From NCBI GenBank assembly GCA_042408875.1, contig JBHOQS010000018.1, positions 67,650-131,649 of the forward strand: a stretch of DNA of 64,000 bases, given 5' to 3'. Under the pieces are notes generated by a model. The model was not told where the DNA came from. It saw only the letters and a list, made by a program, of their open reading frames with translations, and did not search any database. Shown in pieces: positions 43,537 through 52,939 of the stretch (positions are counted from its first letter, which is position 1; every line of letters begins with the position of its first letter). This stretch comes from JBHOQS01 sp042408875 (GTDB lineage: Bacteria; Chloroflexota; UBA11872; JBHOQS01). Made by a program: the position numbers and the translations under genes.

Positions 43537-46443
43537 ATGCAATCGCGACGGGAGACATTGATCCGCGAGAAAGCGCCGCCCGGCGAGCAGGTACGCGCGC
43601 CAGCGCGCCCGGCCGTTGAGGTAGGCGCGGAGCCGCAGCTCCAGCCGGGGAGCTGGAGCGTGTGGCTTCAGGCGCCGGGTCCCTTTGGCTTTCGCAACTG
43701 GCAGATGCTTGCCCTGATCGGGCTGGTGCTGGTCGGCGCGGCCATGCGCTTCTGGGACCTGGGGTCGCGGGCCTTGCACCACGACGAGAGCATGCACGCC
43801 TATTACTCCTGGGCGCAGGTATTCCGCGGCGGTGGCTACAGATACGATCCCCTGCTGCACGGGCCGTTCCAGTTCTATGCCCCGGCGATGGCCTACTGGC
43901 TGTTCGGCGTATCCGATGCTACCGCGCGGGTTGCCCCGGCCTTCTTCGGCGTGCTGATGATCGCCTGCGTCGGGCTGCTGCGCCGCTGGCTCACCAACAC
44001 GGGCGCTGTCATCGCCGCACTCTTGCTCTGTTTCTCACCGTCGTACCTGTACTTCTCGCGCTTTCTGCGCGAGGACATCTATACCGCCGCCTGGACCCTG
44101 CTGGTCGTCGCCGGCATGTTCCTGTACTTCGAGACCAGGCGGCCGCTCTGGGCGTACATCGCCTCGGGGTCCCTGGCGTTGGCCTTCGCCACGAAGGAGA
44201 GCACATTTCTTACTCTGGCGATCCTGCTTGGCTTCCTCGATGCTGCTGTCGTGATCGAGCTGCTGCGCCGTGGTAGACCGCTGCGGGTGCTCTGGCCGGC
44301 CATTCCCCTGGCGCTCGGCGGAGGGCTAATCACCGCTGCCTTTATTCCGATGTCGTCGCTGTTGCTGCGCTACGCGCCGTTCATGCTCTTCGCTGGCACG
44401 GCGGCGGCCGGTTCCATCGGCGTGCTGATTGCAGCTGTACGGGCGTACTATGCCGAAACAGCCACCCTCGCTGGCCGGGACGGGCGCCGCCGGGAGGAGC
44501 ATCCCACCCCCAGCCCGATCACTGATGCGCTGGCGCACCTGTGGCGCGACCGCGATACCTTCTGGTGGGCCGTCTTCGTGTTCTTGCTGCTCTTCACCCT
44601 CTTCTTCACCAGCTTTGGGAGCAACCCGCGCGGGCTGCGGGATGGCCTGTTGCGCTCGTGGATGTACTGGCTGGAGCAGCACGGGGTGCAGCGCGGCAAC
44701 CAGCCGATGTGGTACTACCTGGTACTGCTGGCCGGCTACGAGCAGTTGATCGTGCTCTTCGCCCTGATCGGGGCAGGCTACTACCTGCTGCGACGCCGGC
44801 TGCTCTTCCCGCTCTTCTGCGCCTACTGGTGGGTCGCCGCGCTGGTGCTGTACTCCTACGCCGGGGAGAAGATGCCCTGGCTGATCCTGCACATCCTGCT
44901 GCCCGCGCTCCTGCTGGCGGCGCGGTTCCTGGGTGAGCTCGTCGAGGGGCCGTTCGCCCGGCGCTGGAAGACGGCTGCCCTGGCGACCAGCGCGGCGCTC
45001 TTCCTGTTCATGGTACATACCGCGTGGCCGCTGACGTACCAGCGTGGCGACGTGCCGGTGGACCTGCTGGTCTATACCCAGACCTCGCCGGACGTGCCTG
45101 AAGTGATGCGCCAGATCGACCAGATTGCCTTCCGCACCGGCCAGGGCAAACAGATGGGCATCACCTTCGACGCTGGCGTCTCCTGGCCATTCTACTGGTA
45201 CCTGCGCGAGTACAAGAACCAGCACTTCGTCCCCACCCTTACATCCCCGCCCACCGACCCGGTCGTACTGATCGCTGCTGACCAGGACGCCCAGGCGCGG
45301 CAGTTCCTCAGCAACTACACCGGCGTGCGCTACAAGCTGCGCTGGTGGTTTCCCGAAGAGCTCTACCGGCAGATGACCTGGGGCACGATTGTGAAGACCC
45401 CGTTCGACCCCAAGCTGCGCGCCGATCTGTGGCGCTGGCTGATCTACCGCGAGCCGGCGCTGCCGCTGGGGTCGTATGACTTTATATTCTATATCCGCAA
45501 CGATCTGGCTGCCGGATGGGGCGGCCAGCAGGCAGTGGCACCAGCCCCGGCGCCGCCGGTACGTCCCAGCGCGAGTGATGAGCAGCGCTACGCTGAAAAG
45601 CGCGTGCCGCCGGTCGTGGTCTCTCTCTTTGGAAGCCGCGGCTCCGGCAACGGCCAGTTCCTCGAGCCCCGCGGCCTGGCCGTCGATCCCCAGGGCAACA
45701 TCTGGGTCACCGACCCCGGCAACCATCGCGTGCAGAAGTTCGATGCGGAGGGCAGGTTCCTCCTGGCGCTCGGCCGCGGCAAGGGCAACGGGGAAGGCCA
45801 GTTCAACGAACCGTTGGGCGTCGCCACAGACGCGAACGGCAACGTCTATGTGGCCGACACCTGGAACCATCGCATTCAGAAGTTCGACCCCTCCGGCCGC
45901 TTCCTGGCCCAGTGGACGGGTCCCGGCGGCATGTGGGGCCCGCGGGCACTCGTGGTGTCGTCCCAGGGCGAAGTGTTTGTGGCGGACACGGGCAACAAGC
46001 GAGTACTGGTTTTTGACAGCGAAGGGCGCTTCGTACGCCAGTTTGGCAGCGGGGGGAGCGGGGCAGGTCAGTTGAACGAGCCGATCGGCATCGCCCTGGC
46101 ACCGAACGATGAGGTCGTTATCGCCGATACCAACAACCTGCGGGTGCAGGTGTTCACGCTGGACGGGCGCTTCGTGCGTTTGTGGACGATCTCTGGCTGG
46201 CGGCCGAGTGCCCGCACCGAGCCGTACGCTGCGGTGGACGGCGCAGGCAACGTGTACGTGAGCGATCCGTCGAGCCACCGCATCCTGAAGTTCACGCCGG
46301 ATGGCCAGATCGCTGCGGTGGTGGGCCTGGGTGGCGGGGGGCCTGGCCAGCTCAACTTGCCGACCGGGGTTGCCATCAGTGGTGACCGGCTCTACGTATC
46401 TGATACTGGCAATCACCGCGTCCAGGTGCTGGCCCTGCCATAG
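43537..46443 (+). CDS. Agl23-like (TIGR03663) membrane protein fused to C-terminal NHL propeller
   Basis: A 968-residue protein. The first 570 residues form a GT-C-type membrane domain with LHHDESMHAYYSW (acidic catalytic-loop motif) and TIGR03663-like features (FLREDIYTAAWTLLVVAGMF, SYAGEKMPWLILHILLPALL). Residues 695-968 hold about six NHL-like repeats (for example GQFLEPRGLAVDPQGNIWVTD and NHRVQKFD repeated with variation), forming a beta-propeller that should lie outside the membrane. Agl23 homologues in archaea are linked to protein glycosylation, but no activity is proven. The propeller may dock the acceptor protein or glycan. The gene starts 43 bases after the YYY protein. Confidence 0.85.
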   Translation: MQSRRETLIREKAPPGEQVRAPARPAVEVGAEPQLQPGSWSVWLQAPGPFGFRNWQMLALIGLVLVGAAMRFWDLGSRALHHDESMHAYYSWAQVFRGGGYRYDPLLHGPFQFYAPAMAYWLFGVSDATARVAPAFFGVLMIACVGLLRRWLTNTGAVIAALLLCFSPSYLYFSRFLREDIYTAAWTLLVVAGMFLYFETRRPLWAYIASGSLALAFATKESTFLTLAILLGFLDAAVVIELLRRGRPLRVLWPAIPLALGGGLITAAFIPMSSLLLRYAPFMLFAGTAAAGSIGVLIAAVRAYYAETATLAGRDGRRREEHPTPSPITDALAHLWRDRDTFWWAVFVFLLLFTLFFTSFGSNPRGLRDGLLRSWMYWLEQHGVQRGNQPMWYYLVLLAGYEQLIVLFALIGAGYYLLRRRLLFPLFCAYWWVAALVLYSYAGEKMPWLILHILLPALLLAARFLGELVEGPFARRWKTAALATSAALFLFMVHTAWPLTYQRGDVPVDLLVYTQTSPDVPEVMRQIDQIAFRTGQGKQMGITFDAGVSWPFYWYLREYKNQHFVPTLTSPPTDPVVLIAADQDAQARQFLSNYTGVRYKLRWWFPEELYRQMTWGTIVKTPFDPKLRADLWRWLIYREPALPLGSYDFIFYIRNDLAAGWGGQQAVAPAPAPPVRPSASDEQRYAEKRVPPVVVSLFGSRGSGNGQFLEPRGLAVDPQGNIWVTDPGNHRVQKFDAEGRFLLALGRGKGNGEGQFNEPLGVATDANGNVYVADTWNHRIQKFDPSGRFLAQWTGPGGMWGPRALVVSSQGEVFVADTGNKRVLVFDSEGRFVRQFGSGGSGAGQLNEPIGIALAPNDEVVIADTNNLRVQVFTLDGRFVRLWTISGWRPSARTEPYAAVDGAGNVYVSDPSSHRILKFTPDGQIAAVVGLGGGGPGQLNLPTGVAISGDRLYVSDTGNHRVQVLALP

Positions 46444-46495
46444 GTATGGCGTGTCAGACCAGGGGCACGAGGAGGGCAGCAGAGGAGGAGGGCGT

Positions 46496-47584
46496 ATGGC
46501 GAAGTCCACATGGTTGCGCACCATCGTCGGCGTATCCATCAGCATCGTCCTGCTCTGGCTGGCCCTGCACGGTGTGGACTTCGCTGCGCTCTGGCGAGCC
46601 CTCCAGGGGGCGCAGTACTGGTGGCTTCTGCCTGCAATTGCGGTGTACTTTGAAGGCGTGTGGGTGCGGGCGGTGCGCTGGCAGGTACTCCTGGCGCCGG
46701 TGCGGCGAGTACCGGCACACCGGCTCTTCCCGGTGATCGCTGTGGGGTATATGGCCAACGACCTGCTGCCCGCCCGGCTGGGTGAGGTGGTGCGCGTGTA
46801 CATGCTGGGCCGCCGCGAGGGCATTGGCAAAACGGCCGCGCTGGCGACGGTGATGCTCGAACGCGTGCTCGATGGCGTGACGATGCTACTGTTCCTGGGC
46901 ATTGCCATGCTGCTCGTGCCGCTGGAGTCCTGGCTGGTGCGGCTGCTCGGCGCCGGCGCAGCGCTCTTCGCCGGGGCACTGCTCGCCCTGCTGCTCCTAG
47001 CCCGTGCCTCTCCCGTCGTAGTGCGCCTGGTCGAGCTGGCAGCGGTCATTTTGCCGTCGAGCCTGCGTCCCTGGCCGGTGCGCCTGGCCGGCGCTTTCCT
47101 GGACGGCCTGCATGTCTTGCGTAGTCCCGTCCTGACTGTGAAAGCGCTGGGCGCCTCGGTGGCCGCCTGGACCTGTGAGGCCCTGATGTACTACCTGGTG
47201 GCGCTGGCCTTTGCCCTGATTCCTCCACCGGCGGCGATCCTGGCGACTACTGCGGTCGCTAACCTGGGCACGCTGGTGCCTTCCTCCCCGGGCTATGTCG
47301 GGCCGTTTGAGTTCCTGGTGCGCCGCACGCTCGAAACGTTCGGCGTTGGCGCCGAAGTCGCGCTGGGCTATGCGCTGGTGCTGCACATGGCGCTCCTGCT
47401 GCCGATTATCCTGGTAGGATTGTTCTACGCGTGGCGAGAGCACCTGGCCATCCGTGAGCTAGGCAGCGTGGGGGACGGCTTTCACCCCCGGTCCCTCTCC
47501 AGCACTACGGAGGATGGGAGCGAGAAACTGCGTCTTGAGCCGGTGTCCCGCGCGCTGGAACACCGGAGGAGTGAGGAGGATTGA
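46496..47584 (+). CDS. Lysylphosphatidylglycerol synthase TM-region/flippase-like protein (UPF0104)
   Basis: A 362-residue membrane protein of the UPF0104/LPG synthase transmembrane family, with about eight helices. Signature stretches are MANDLLPARLGEVVRVYMLGRREGI, VMLERVLDGVTMLLFLGI and NLGTLVPSSPGYVGPFEFLVRRTL. Members without the soluble catalytic domain are suggested lipid-linked sugar flippases. The start at 46496 is set by GAGGAGGGCGT; the gene overlaps nothing and follows Agl23-NHL after 50 bases. Its last 30 residues are soluble. It runs straight into the FAD oxidoreductase gene with a 3-base gap. Confidence 0.9.
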   Translation: MAKSTWLRTIVGVSISIVLLWLALHGVDFAALWRALQGAQYWWLLPAIAVYFEGVWVRAVRWQVLLAPVRRVPAHRLFPVIAVGYMANDLLPARLGEVVRVYMLGRREGIGKTAALATVMLERVLDGVTMLLFLGIAMLLVPLESWLVRLLGAGAALFAGALLALLLLARASPVVVRLVELAAVILPSSLRPWPVRLAGAFLDGLHVLRSPVLTVKALGASVAAWTCEALMYYLVALAFALIPPPAAILATTAVANLGTLVPSSPGYVGPFEFLVRRTLETFGVGAEVALGYALVLHMALLLPIILVGLFYAWREHLAIRELGSVGDGFHPRSLSSTTEDGSEKLRLEPVSRALEHRRSEED

Positions 47585-47587
47585 GGG

Positions 47588-48979
47588 GTGAACGGCCAGG
47601 CGGTCCAGGGACTGGGAGCGGGCCTGCACGTCGCTGTCATCGGCGGCGGTATCGGCGGGCTGGCTGCCGCGCGCCGGCTGCTGCTGTCCGGCGCGGCGGT
47701 GACCGTGCTGGAGGGCGCGCCGATCCTCGGTGGCCTGGCCGGCACGTTTGAGATCGCCGGCACGCGCCTGGAACGCCATTACCACCATGTCTTCCTGAGC
47801 GACACAGACTTCATCCAGCTCACGCACGAGCTGGGGCTCGACGACGAGCTACTGTGGCTCGAATCCCGCATGGGATTTTACACCCCCGGCCACGTGTATC
47901 CCTTCGGCACGCCGCTGGAGCTGCTGCGGTTCGGCGCCCTCTCGCCCATCGACCGCATCCGCTGTGGCCTGATCCTGTGGCACCTGCAAAAGCGCACCGA
48001 GTGGCGCAGTTTGGAGCAGGTGACGGCTGCCGACTGGCTGCGGCCGCGCGCCGGCAAAGCCGTCTTTCAGGTAGTATGGGAGCCACTGCTGAAATCGAAG
48101 TTCGGCGAGGACTGGGACCGCGTCTCGATGGCCTGGCTGTGGGCGCGTATCTTCGTGCGCGCCCAGTCACGCCGCGGGCTCTTTTCCCGCGAGCGGCTGG
48201 GCTACATGCGCGGGAGCTTCCATGTCCTGCTCGAGCGGCTGGCCCAGGAGGTCGTGCGCCTGGGCGGGCGAGTGCTGACAGGCGCGCCGGTGCAGCGCGT
48301 GCTCACCGACGATCGCGGCCGCCTGGCCGGCCTGGGGACGGCGCACGGCACGATCTCCTGCCACGCTGCGATCGCCACGCTCCAGTCCCCTGCCTTCGCC
48401 CGCCTAGTCGACGGCGTGCCCGGCATCCCTGCCAAGTACGTGCGCACCCTGCGGGACTGGGAGTACCAGGGCAATATCTGCATGGTGCTCCAGATGCGGG
48501 AGAGTCTGTCGCGTATCTACTGGTTGAACATCGCTGATCCGAGCGTCCCGTTCACAGCGCTGGTGGAGCATACCAACCTGGCCCCGCGTGAGTGGTATGG
48601 GGGGAAGCACATCTTCTACCTGGGCAAGTATCTGCGCACGTCCCACCCGCACTGGAGCCTGAGCGATGATGAACTCGCCGACGCGTGGCTGCCGCACGTT
48701 CGCCGCATCTTCCCCCAGTTCTCGGAGGAGCTGATCGAGCAGCGCTGGGTCTTCCGCGCGCCGTACGCCCAGCCGGTGGTGACGGTCGGCTACGGCGAGC
48801 GCATCCCCGACCTGCGCACGCCGCTGGGGGGGCTGTACCTGGCGAACATGACCCAGATCTACCCCGAGGATCGCGGCATGAACTACAGCATCCGGCTGGG
48901 CCACCGCGTCGCCGATGTGGTGCTGCAGGATGCCCCCATGCTGATACAGGCCGCAGCCGAGCCAGCGCACACGCTGTAG
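47588..48979 (+). CDS. FAD-dependent oxidoreductase (amine oxidase/protoporphyrinogen oxidase-like)
   Basis: A 463-residue flavoprotein with dinucleotide-binding VIGGGIGGLAAARRLLLSGAAV near the N-terminus, ERHYHHVFLSDTDFIQL, and the C-terminal FAD region GLYLANMTQIYPEDRGMNYSIRLG. Proteins of this subgroup in glycan loci resemble UDP-galactopyranose mutase and amine oxidases and may modify a lipid-linked sugar. The GTG start is preceded by GAGGAGGATTGAG that overlaps the end of the flippase-like gene, so translation is coupled. No transmembrane segment is present. It converges with asnB downstream. Confidence 0.85.
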   Translation: MNGQAVQGLGAGLHVAVIGGGIGGLAAARRLLLSGAAVTVLEGAPILGGLAGTFEIAGTRLERHYHHVFLSDTDFIQLTHELGLDDELLWLESRMGFYTPGHVYPFGTPLELLRFGALSPIDRIRCGLILWHLQKRTEWRSLEQVTAADWLRPRAGKAVFQVVWEPLLKSKFGEDWDRVSMAWLWARIFVRAQSRRGLFSRERLGYMRGSFHVLLERLAQEVVRLGGRVLTGAPVQRVLTDDRGRLAGLGTAHGTISCHAAIATLQSPAFARLVDGVPGIPAKYVRTLRDWEYQGNICMVLQMRESLSRIYWLNIADPSVPFTALVEHTNLAPREWYGGKHIFYLGKYLRTSHPHWSLSDDELADAWLPHVRRIFPQFSEELIEQRWVFRAPYAQPVVTVGYGERIPDLRTPLGGLYLANMTQIYPEDRGMNYSIRLGHRVADVVLQDAPMLIQAAAEPAHTL

Positions 48980-49054
48980 AGGTAGCGGAGGATCCCACCC
49001 CCGGCCCTCCTTGCACGTGGGGAGGGGAGCTTACGGGAGAGTACGCAGCACGCA

Positions 49055-50998
49055 TTACGCAGTATTAGCGGTAGGAACTACCCTTTCTGCGGTGTACTCC
49101 TTGCGCCAGAGCTGGAAGACCAACAGCGGCCACAGACGCGCCGCATGGTTGGCCCAGCCGGACAGATGCTCATCGATCATGCGTTGCACAGCCCGCGGCT
49201 CCAGGTAGGGCTGGTCGCGCAGGGCGCTTTCCCCGAGCAGGTCCAGCAGCATGGGGCGGAGCTCCTCCCGCAACCAGCGCGCCAGCGGCATGGAGAAGCC
49301 GCGCTTTTCGCGATAGAGCACCTGTCGTGGCAGCCACTCTTTCGCCAGGGCCTTCTTCAAAAGATGCTTCGGCCTGAAGCCGGCCACCGGCCCGCCCATC
49401 TTGAGATCGAAAGGGATCTGGGCCGCAAACTCGACCAGCTCGTGGTCGGCAAAGGGGGCGCGACACTCCAGCGAGCAGGCCATGCTGGCGATGTCTACTT
49501 TGGTAAAGAAGGCATCTGGCAGCAGGGTGAGGAGCTGGGCGTACGCCAGCGCCTCCAGGGGATCGTCGCCGTCGTACTCGGCCATGGTCGCCTGGCGAAG
49601 CGCGGCGGGATCGTGCCGAGCGGCGATAGCCTGCATCTGCGGAGTGTACAGCCCGTCCAGCAGGCGGGCCTGCGAGTAGCCGCCCAGCAGTTCGAACATC
49701 GTTCCGGCAAGCGTGGGACGCCTGCCGGCCAGCGCCGCAGCGAACCGCCTGGCGCGGCGGAGGAGCTGCAGCGGTCCCCGGCGCTGCGGGAACTCGGGCA
49801 GTGCGCCCAGTGCCATCGCAACAGCGTGACGCAGCGAGGCCGGCAGGCGACCGTACAGCAGCCCCGCCTTGAGGGCAACGAACCACTCATAGCCGGCAAA
49901 CGACTCGTCCCCGCCATCGCCAGTGAGGGCCACGGTGACATACCGCCGCGTCTCACGGCTGACGTAGTAAGTCGGGATGGCCGACGAGTCAGCGAAGGGC
50001 TCTCCGAAATGGCGCACCAGCCGCGGCAGCACCTCAGCCGCGTTCGGCCGCAGCACGAACTCGTGATGCTCGGTGCCATAGCGTTCGGCCACCATGCGGG
50101 CATACGGCAGCTCAGAGAACGCCTGGTCCTCAAAGCCAATGGTGAACGTGCGCACCGGATGCGCCCCGGCGCGGGCCATCGCCGCGACAACGGCGCTGGA
50201 GTCCACCCCGCCGGAGAGGAAGGCCCCCAGCGGCACGTCGCTGATCAGCCGCAGGCGCACGCTGCGCTCGAGGTGATGCAGGATACCTTCGCACCATTCG
50301 GCTTCGGAGAGCCGCAGCTTGCGGGCGAAACTCGGCCGCCAGTAGCGCCACAGCCGCACCTCGCCGCCCTCGTAGATGAGTACGTGCGCAGGCGGCAGCT
50401 TCCGTACCCCGGTGTAGATCGTCAGCGGCGCCGGCACCCGGCCGAAGGCGAAGTAATAGTGCAGCGCTACAGGGTCCATACTACGTGGTACGGCTGGATT
50501 GTGCAGCAGGGCGCCTAGCTCGGAGGCGAAGGTGAGGGAGTCAGAGCCATGCCAGTAGACGAGCGGCTTCTCGCCCAGTCGGTCGCGCGCCAGCAGCAGG
50601 CGCTGGCGACGCGCATCCCAGAGGGCGAAGGCGAACATGCCGTTCAATTGCTCGACCAGTCGCTCGCCCTCGTCCTCGTACAGGTGCACCAGCACTTCGG
50701 TGTCGGTCTCGGTAGCGAAGCGGTGGCCGCGGCGCAGGAGCTCCTCGCGCAGGGCGCGGTAGTTGTAGATCTCCCCATTGAAGACGACGGTGACCGTGCC
50801 ATCCTCGTTCTGCACCGGAATACGGCCGGGGGTGAGGTCGATGATGGCTAGGCGGCGCATGCCCAGGGCCACGCCCGGTGCCGTATAGCTCCCTTCCTCG
50901 TCCGGACCGCGATGAGCCAGCGCCGCGCACATCGCCCGTACGAGCGCCGGCTCGACCTTGCCGCTATCTGCGAGGACCTTGCCACAGATGCCGCACAT
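49055..50998 (-). CDS. asnB: Asparagine synthase (glutamine-hydrolysing)
   Basis: A 647-residue AsnB. Cys2 (MCGICGK) is the glutaminase nucleophile, with GRIPVQNEDGTVTVVFNGEIYN and ATETDTEVLVHLYEDEG completing that domain. The synthetase domain holds the ATP loop FLSGGVDSSAVVAAM at about residues 255-270 and the VALTGDGGDESFAGYEW stretch. In surface-glycan clusters AsnB homologues often amidate sugar acids or amino-acid substituents, so a true asparagine role is not certain. It is transcribed leftward, opposite to the preceding membrane genes and in the same direction as the GT4 gene upstream, from which it is separated by a repeat-bearing gap. Confidence 0.9.
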   Translation of the reverse strand: MCGICGKVLADSGKVEPALVRAMCAALAHRGPDEEGSYTAPGVALGMRRLAIIDLTPGRIPVQNEDGTVTVVFNGEIYNYRALREELLRRGHRFATETDTEVLVHLYEDEGERLVEQLNGMFAFALWDARRQRLLLARDRLGEKPLVYWHGSDSLTFASELGALLHNPAVPRSMDPVALHYYFAFGRVPAPLTIYTGVRKLPPAHVLIYEGGEVRLWRYWRPSFARKLRLSEAEWCEGILHHLERSVRLRLISDVPLGAFLSGGVDSSAVVAAMARAGAHPVRTFTIGFEDQAFSELPYARMVAERYGTEHHEFVLRPNAAEVLPRLVRHFGEPFADSSAIPTYYVSRETRRYVTVALTGDGGDESFAGYEWFVALKAGLLYGRLPASLRHAVAMALGALPEFPQRRGPLQLLRRARRFAAALAGRRPTLAGTMFELLGGYSQARLLDGLYTPQMQAIAARHDPAALRQATMAEYDGDDPLEALAYAQLLTLLPDAFFTKVDIASMACSLECRAPFADHELVEFAAQIPFDLKMGGPVAGFRPKHLLKKALAKEWLPRQVLYREKRGFSMPLARWLREELRPMLLDLLGESALRDQPYLEPRAVQRMIDEHLSGWANHAARLWPLLVFQLWRKEYTAERVVPTANTA

Positions 50999-51073
50999 GA
51001 GACGTCCTGCGTAACACGTAAGGCGTACTGTTTTTAAATTTAGCGCGCGGCTGGTCTGCCGATGAACCTCTCA

Positions 51074-51201
51074 CCCCGACCTGCGGCCACCCGAACACCC
51101 ACCAGGCTTCGGTGCAGCCTCCTCTCTCCGTATGCCCTCACCCCCGACCTGCGGTCACCCCCTCTCCCGAAGCTTCGGGAGAGGGGATCCGGGGGTGAGG
51201 G
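51074..51201. repeat. Dispersed palindromic repeat element
   Basis: A perfect 28-bp palindrome centred on AAGCTT (51159-51186) is flanked by complementary CCCTCACCCCCG and CGGGGGTGAGGG arms, giving a large hairpin. A short related direct copy (CACCCCGACCTGCGG) is found at 51076. It covers the last codons and stop of the GT4 gene and the adjacent gap. Confidence 0.75.
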
Positions 51202-52378
51202 CGGCCCGTGCCTGCTGCACGCGCTCGACTGTATCGATCCAGGCCTGAATGACCGCGTCGATCTGGCGCTCGCGGTCAAACGCCTCCACGGCGCGGCGCT
51301 GCGCCTGCTGCCCCAGGCGCTCTGCCAGCTTCGGGTCAGAGAGCAGGCGCAGGATGGCCGCGGCGAGCACCGCAGGGTCGTTCGGCGGGACGAGCAGACC
51401 CGTTTCTTCGTGGGCCAGCAGCTCCTCAGGCGCCGCCGACGTCGTGCAGACGATCGGTGCGCCACAGACGGCTGCCTCCACCAGCACCTTGGCCAGGCCC
51501 TCGTAATCCGATGGCAGCACGAACACGGCGCAGGTGCGGTAGAGCGGCAGGATGCTCGCCTGGGGCTGGAAGCCGGCGAACTCTACAGCCTCGCGCAGGC
51601 CCAGCTCGTCCGCGAGGCGTTCCAGCTCAGGCCGCTGCGGGCCATCGCCGACCAGCACGAGCCGCGCCTCCGTGCGCTGCCGCCGCACCAGCGCCAGCGC
51701 ACGCACCAGGCTCGCCACATTCTTCTGCGGCGCCAGCCGACCGACGAACAGGATCGTGCCTTCGTCACGCCGGCTGGCCGCGCTGCCGGCGGCACGCGCC
51801 TGCTCGAGGGCTACCCCGATGTCGCGCCCGACCGGCGTCGGCGTCACAGCGATGAGTTCGGCCGGCACGCCACAGGCAACCATGCCGGCCTTCGCCTGGA
51901 CGCTCACGGCGCGAAAACCATCGGCCCGGCGCAGCAGCCAGCGTCCCAGCACGGCAAGGCCGCGGTGGTACAGGCTAGCGCGCCGCCAGCGCGGGTTGCC
52001 GAAGAAGTCGGCATGGCAGCTGATCATCAATGGCACACCGCAGCGCCTGGCGATCAGGTACGCCGCCAGACCTGTGGCGAAGGGGTCCTGCGCGTTCACC
52101 AGGGCGATCGGATGGGTTCGGCAGATGCGCACACCGATGCGGTAGGCATCCCAGACGTACGTCAGCTTGTGACGCGAGCGCGTGGGATAGAAGGTGCAGC
52201 GCGGCGAGAGCGCGGTGATATGGAAATCGTGCTGGCGCGGCGAGTACATCAGGGCGTGCAGGTGCGCCAGGCGCTCGCCATAGCTCACTAGGCGTCCGCG
52301 CACGTCGCCCAGGTTATCGGTCAGCATATTGTCGCTGGTGCCCAGCACCATGATCTCCAGCGGCGCCGTTACCGGCAT
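51155..52378 (-). CDS. GT4 family glycosyltransferase
   Basis: A 407-residue GT-B retaining glycosyltransferase of family 4. The N-terminal domain contains DNMLTDNLGDVRGR, the middle has ALVNAQDPFATGLAAYLIARR, and the donor domain TILFVGRLAPQKNVASLVRAL, VLVGDGPQRPELERLA and PSDYEGLAKVLVEAAVCGAP carrying the EX7E pair. It probably transfers a sugar to a lipid-linked acceptor in this locus. The final residues (PGSPLPKLRERG) are translated from a palindromic repeat rather than family sequence, so the original C-terminus may have been replaced. The ATG lies at 52378 without a strong ribosome binding site. Confidence 0.85.
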   Translation of the reverse strand: MPVTAPLEIMVLGTSDNMLTDNLGDVRGRLVSYGERLAHLHALMYSPRQHDFHITALSPRCTFYPTRSRHKLTYVWDAYRIGVRICRTHPIALVNAQDPFATGLAAYLIARRCGVPLMISCHADFFGNPRWRRASLYHRGLAVLGRWLLRRADGFRAVSVQAKAGMVACGVPAELIAVTPTPVGRDIGVALEQARAAGSAASRRDEGTILFVGRLAPQKNVASLVRALALVRRQRTEARLVLVGDGPQRPELERLADELGLREAVEFAGFQPQASILPLYRTCAVFVLPSDYEGLAKVLVEAAVCGAPIVCTTSAAPEELLAHEETGLLVPPNDPAVLAAAILRLLSDPKLAERLGQQAQRRAVEAFDRERQIDAVIQAWIDTVERVQQARAALTPGSPLPKLRERG

Positions 52379-52431
52379 AGGATGCTACCTTGGGCTGTGC
52401 AACGCTTGCCCGACTGGTTCCGCCCTGGACC

Positions 52432-52454
52432 AGGGCAACCACAAGGGTTGCCCT
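52432..52454. repeat. REP-like inverted repeat
   Basis: AGGGCAACC and GGTTGCCCT form a perfect 9-bp stem with a 5-base ACAAG loop in the gap between the divergent GT4 and Ldh2 fragment. Its form resembles short dispersed palindromes. Only one copy is seen in the window. Confidence 0.55.
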
Positions 52455-52600
52455 GCATCCTTCTCCAGCACGGGCCTGTGGTCGGGAGAGCACCCAGGCG
52501 TTGCCCCGATCGCAGGCTGTCCCCTGAACACGATGGACAGTATACTAGATGGCCGCGGGAGACGTGGAGGCGGGCCGGCGCAGCCCGCGGAGGTGTGGCT

Positions 52601-52936
52601 ATGACGGTCGAGACGGAGCGCGAGAAGCGGGTAGAGGCTGGGCAGCTCCTTGAGCTGGCGCGGAGAGTCTTCGAGCGCTGCGGCATGGAGCCGCGTGATG
52701 CCGGGCTGCTGGCGGACACCCTTGTCACTGCGGACCTGCGCGGGGTCCACTCGCACGGCGTGCTGCGCGTCCCTGAATATGTCAAGCGGCTCACCCGTGA
52801 CGGGGTAGATCCTCGCGGCCGGCCGCGCGTCGTGCGCGATGAGGGCGCCTGCCTCGTGGTGGACGGCGGCAACAGCATGGGGCAGATTGGCGTCTCGTTT
52901 GCTATGGAGCGGGCTGGGGTGTCAAGGAGGTCCTGA
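52601..52936 (+). pseudogene. Truncated malate/L-lactate (Ldh2/ComC-type) dehydrogenase fragment
   Basis: The first 100 or so residues match the N-terminus of the Ldh2/malate dehydrogenase family (AGLLADTLVTADLRGVHSHGVLRVPEY, DGGNSMGQIGVSFAMERA), with the conserved RGVHSHG. A typical member has about 340 residues; here the frame ends after 111 residues at TGA, so the NAD-binding and catalytic parts are gone. GCGGAGG precedes the ATG, so a short peptide may still be made. The start of the next gene lies four bases after the stop, and the AAGGAGG inside this fragment's last codons is its ribosome binding site. A deletion removed the rest. Confidence 0.8.
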
Positions 52937-52939
52937 GCG

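Noticed and set aside
44326..47049. A 907-codon open frame antisense to the Agl23-NHL and flippase-like genes
   Set aside because: High GC with codon-position bias creates long antisense frames. The translation is Arg/Ala/Pro-rich with no family, and the plus strand encodes clear membrane and NHL domains.
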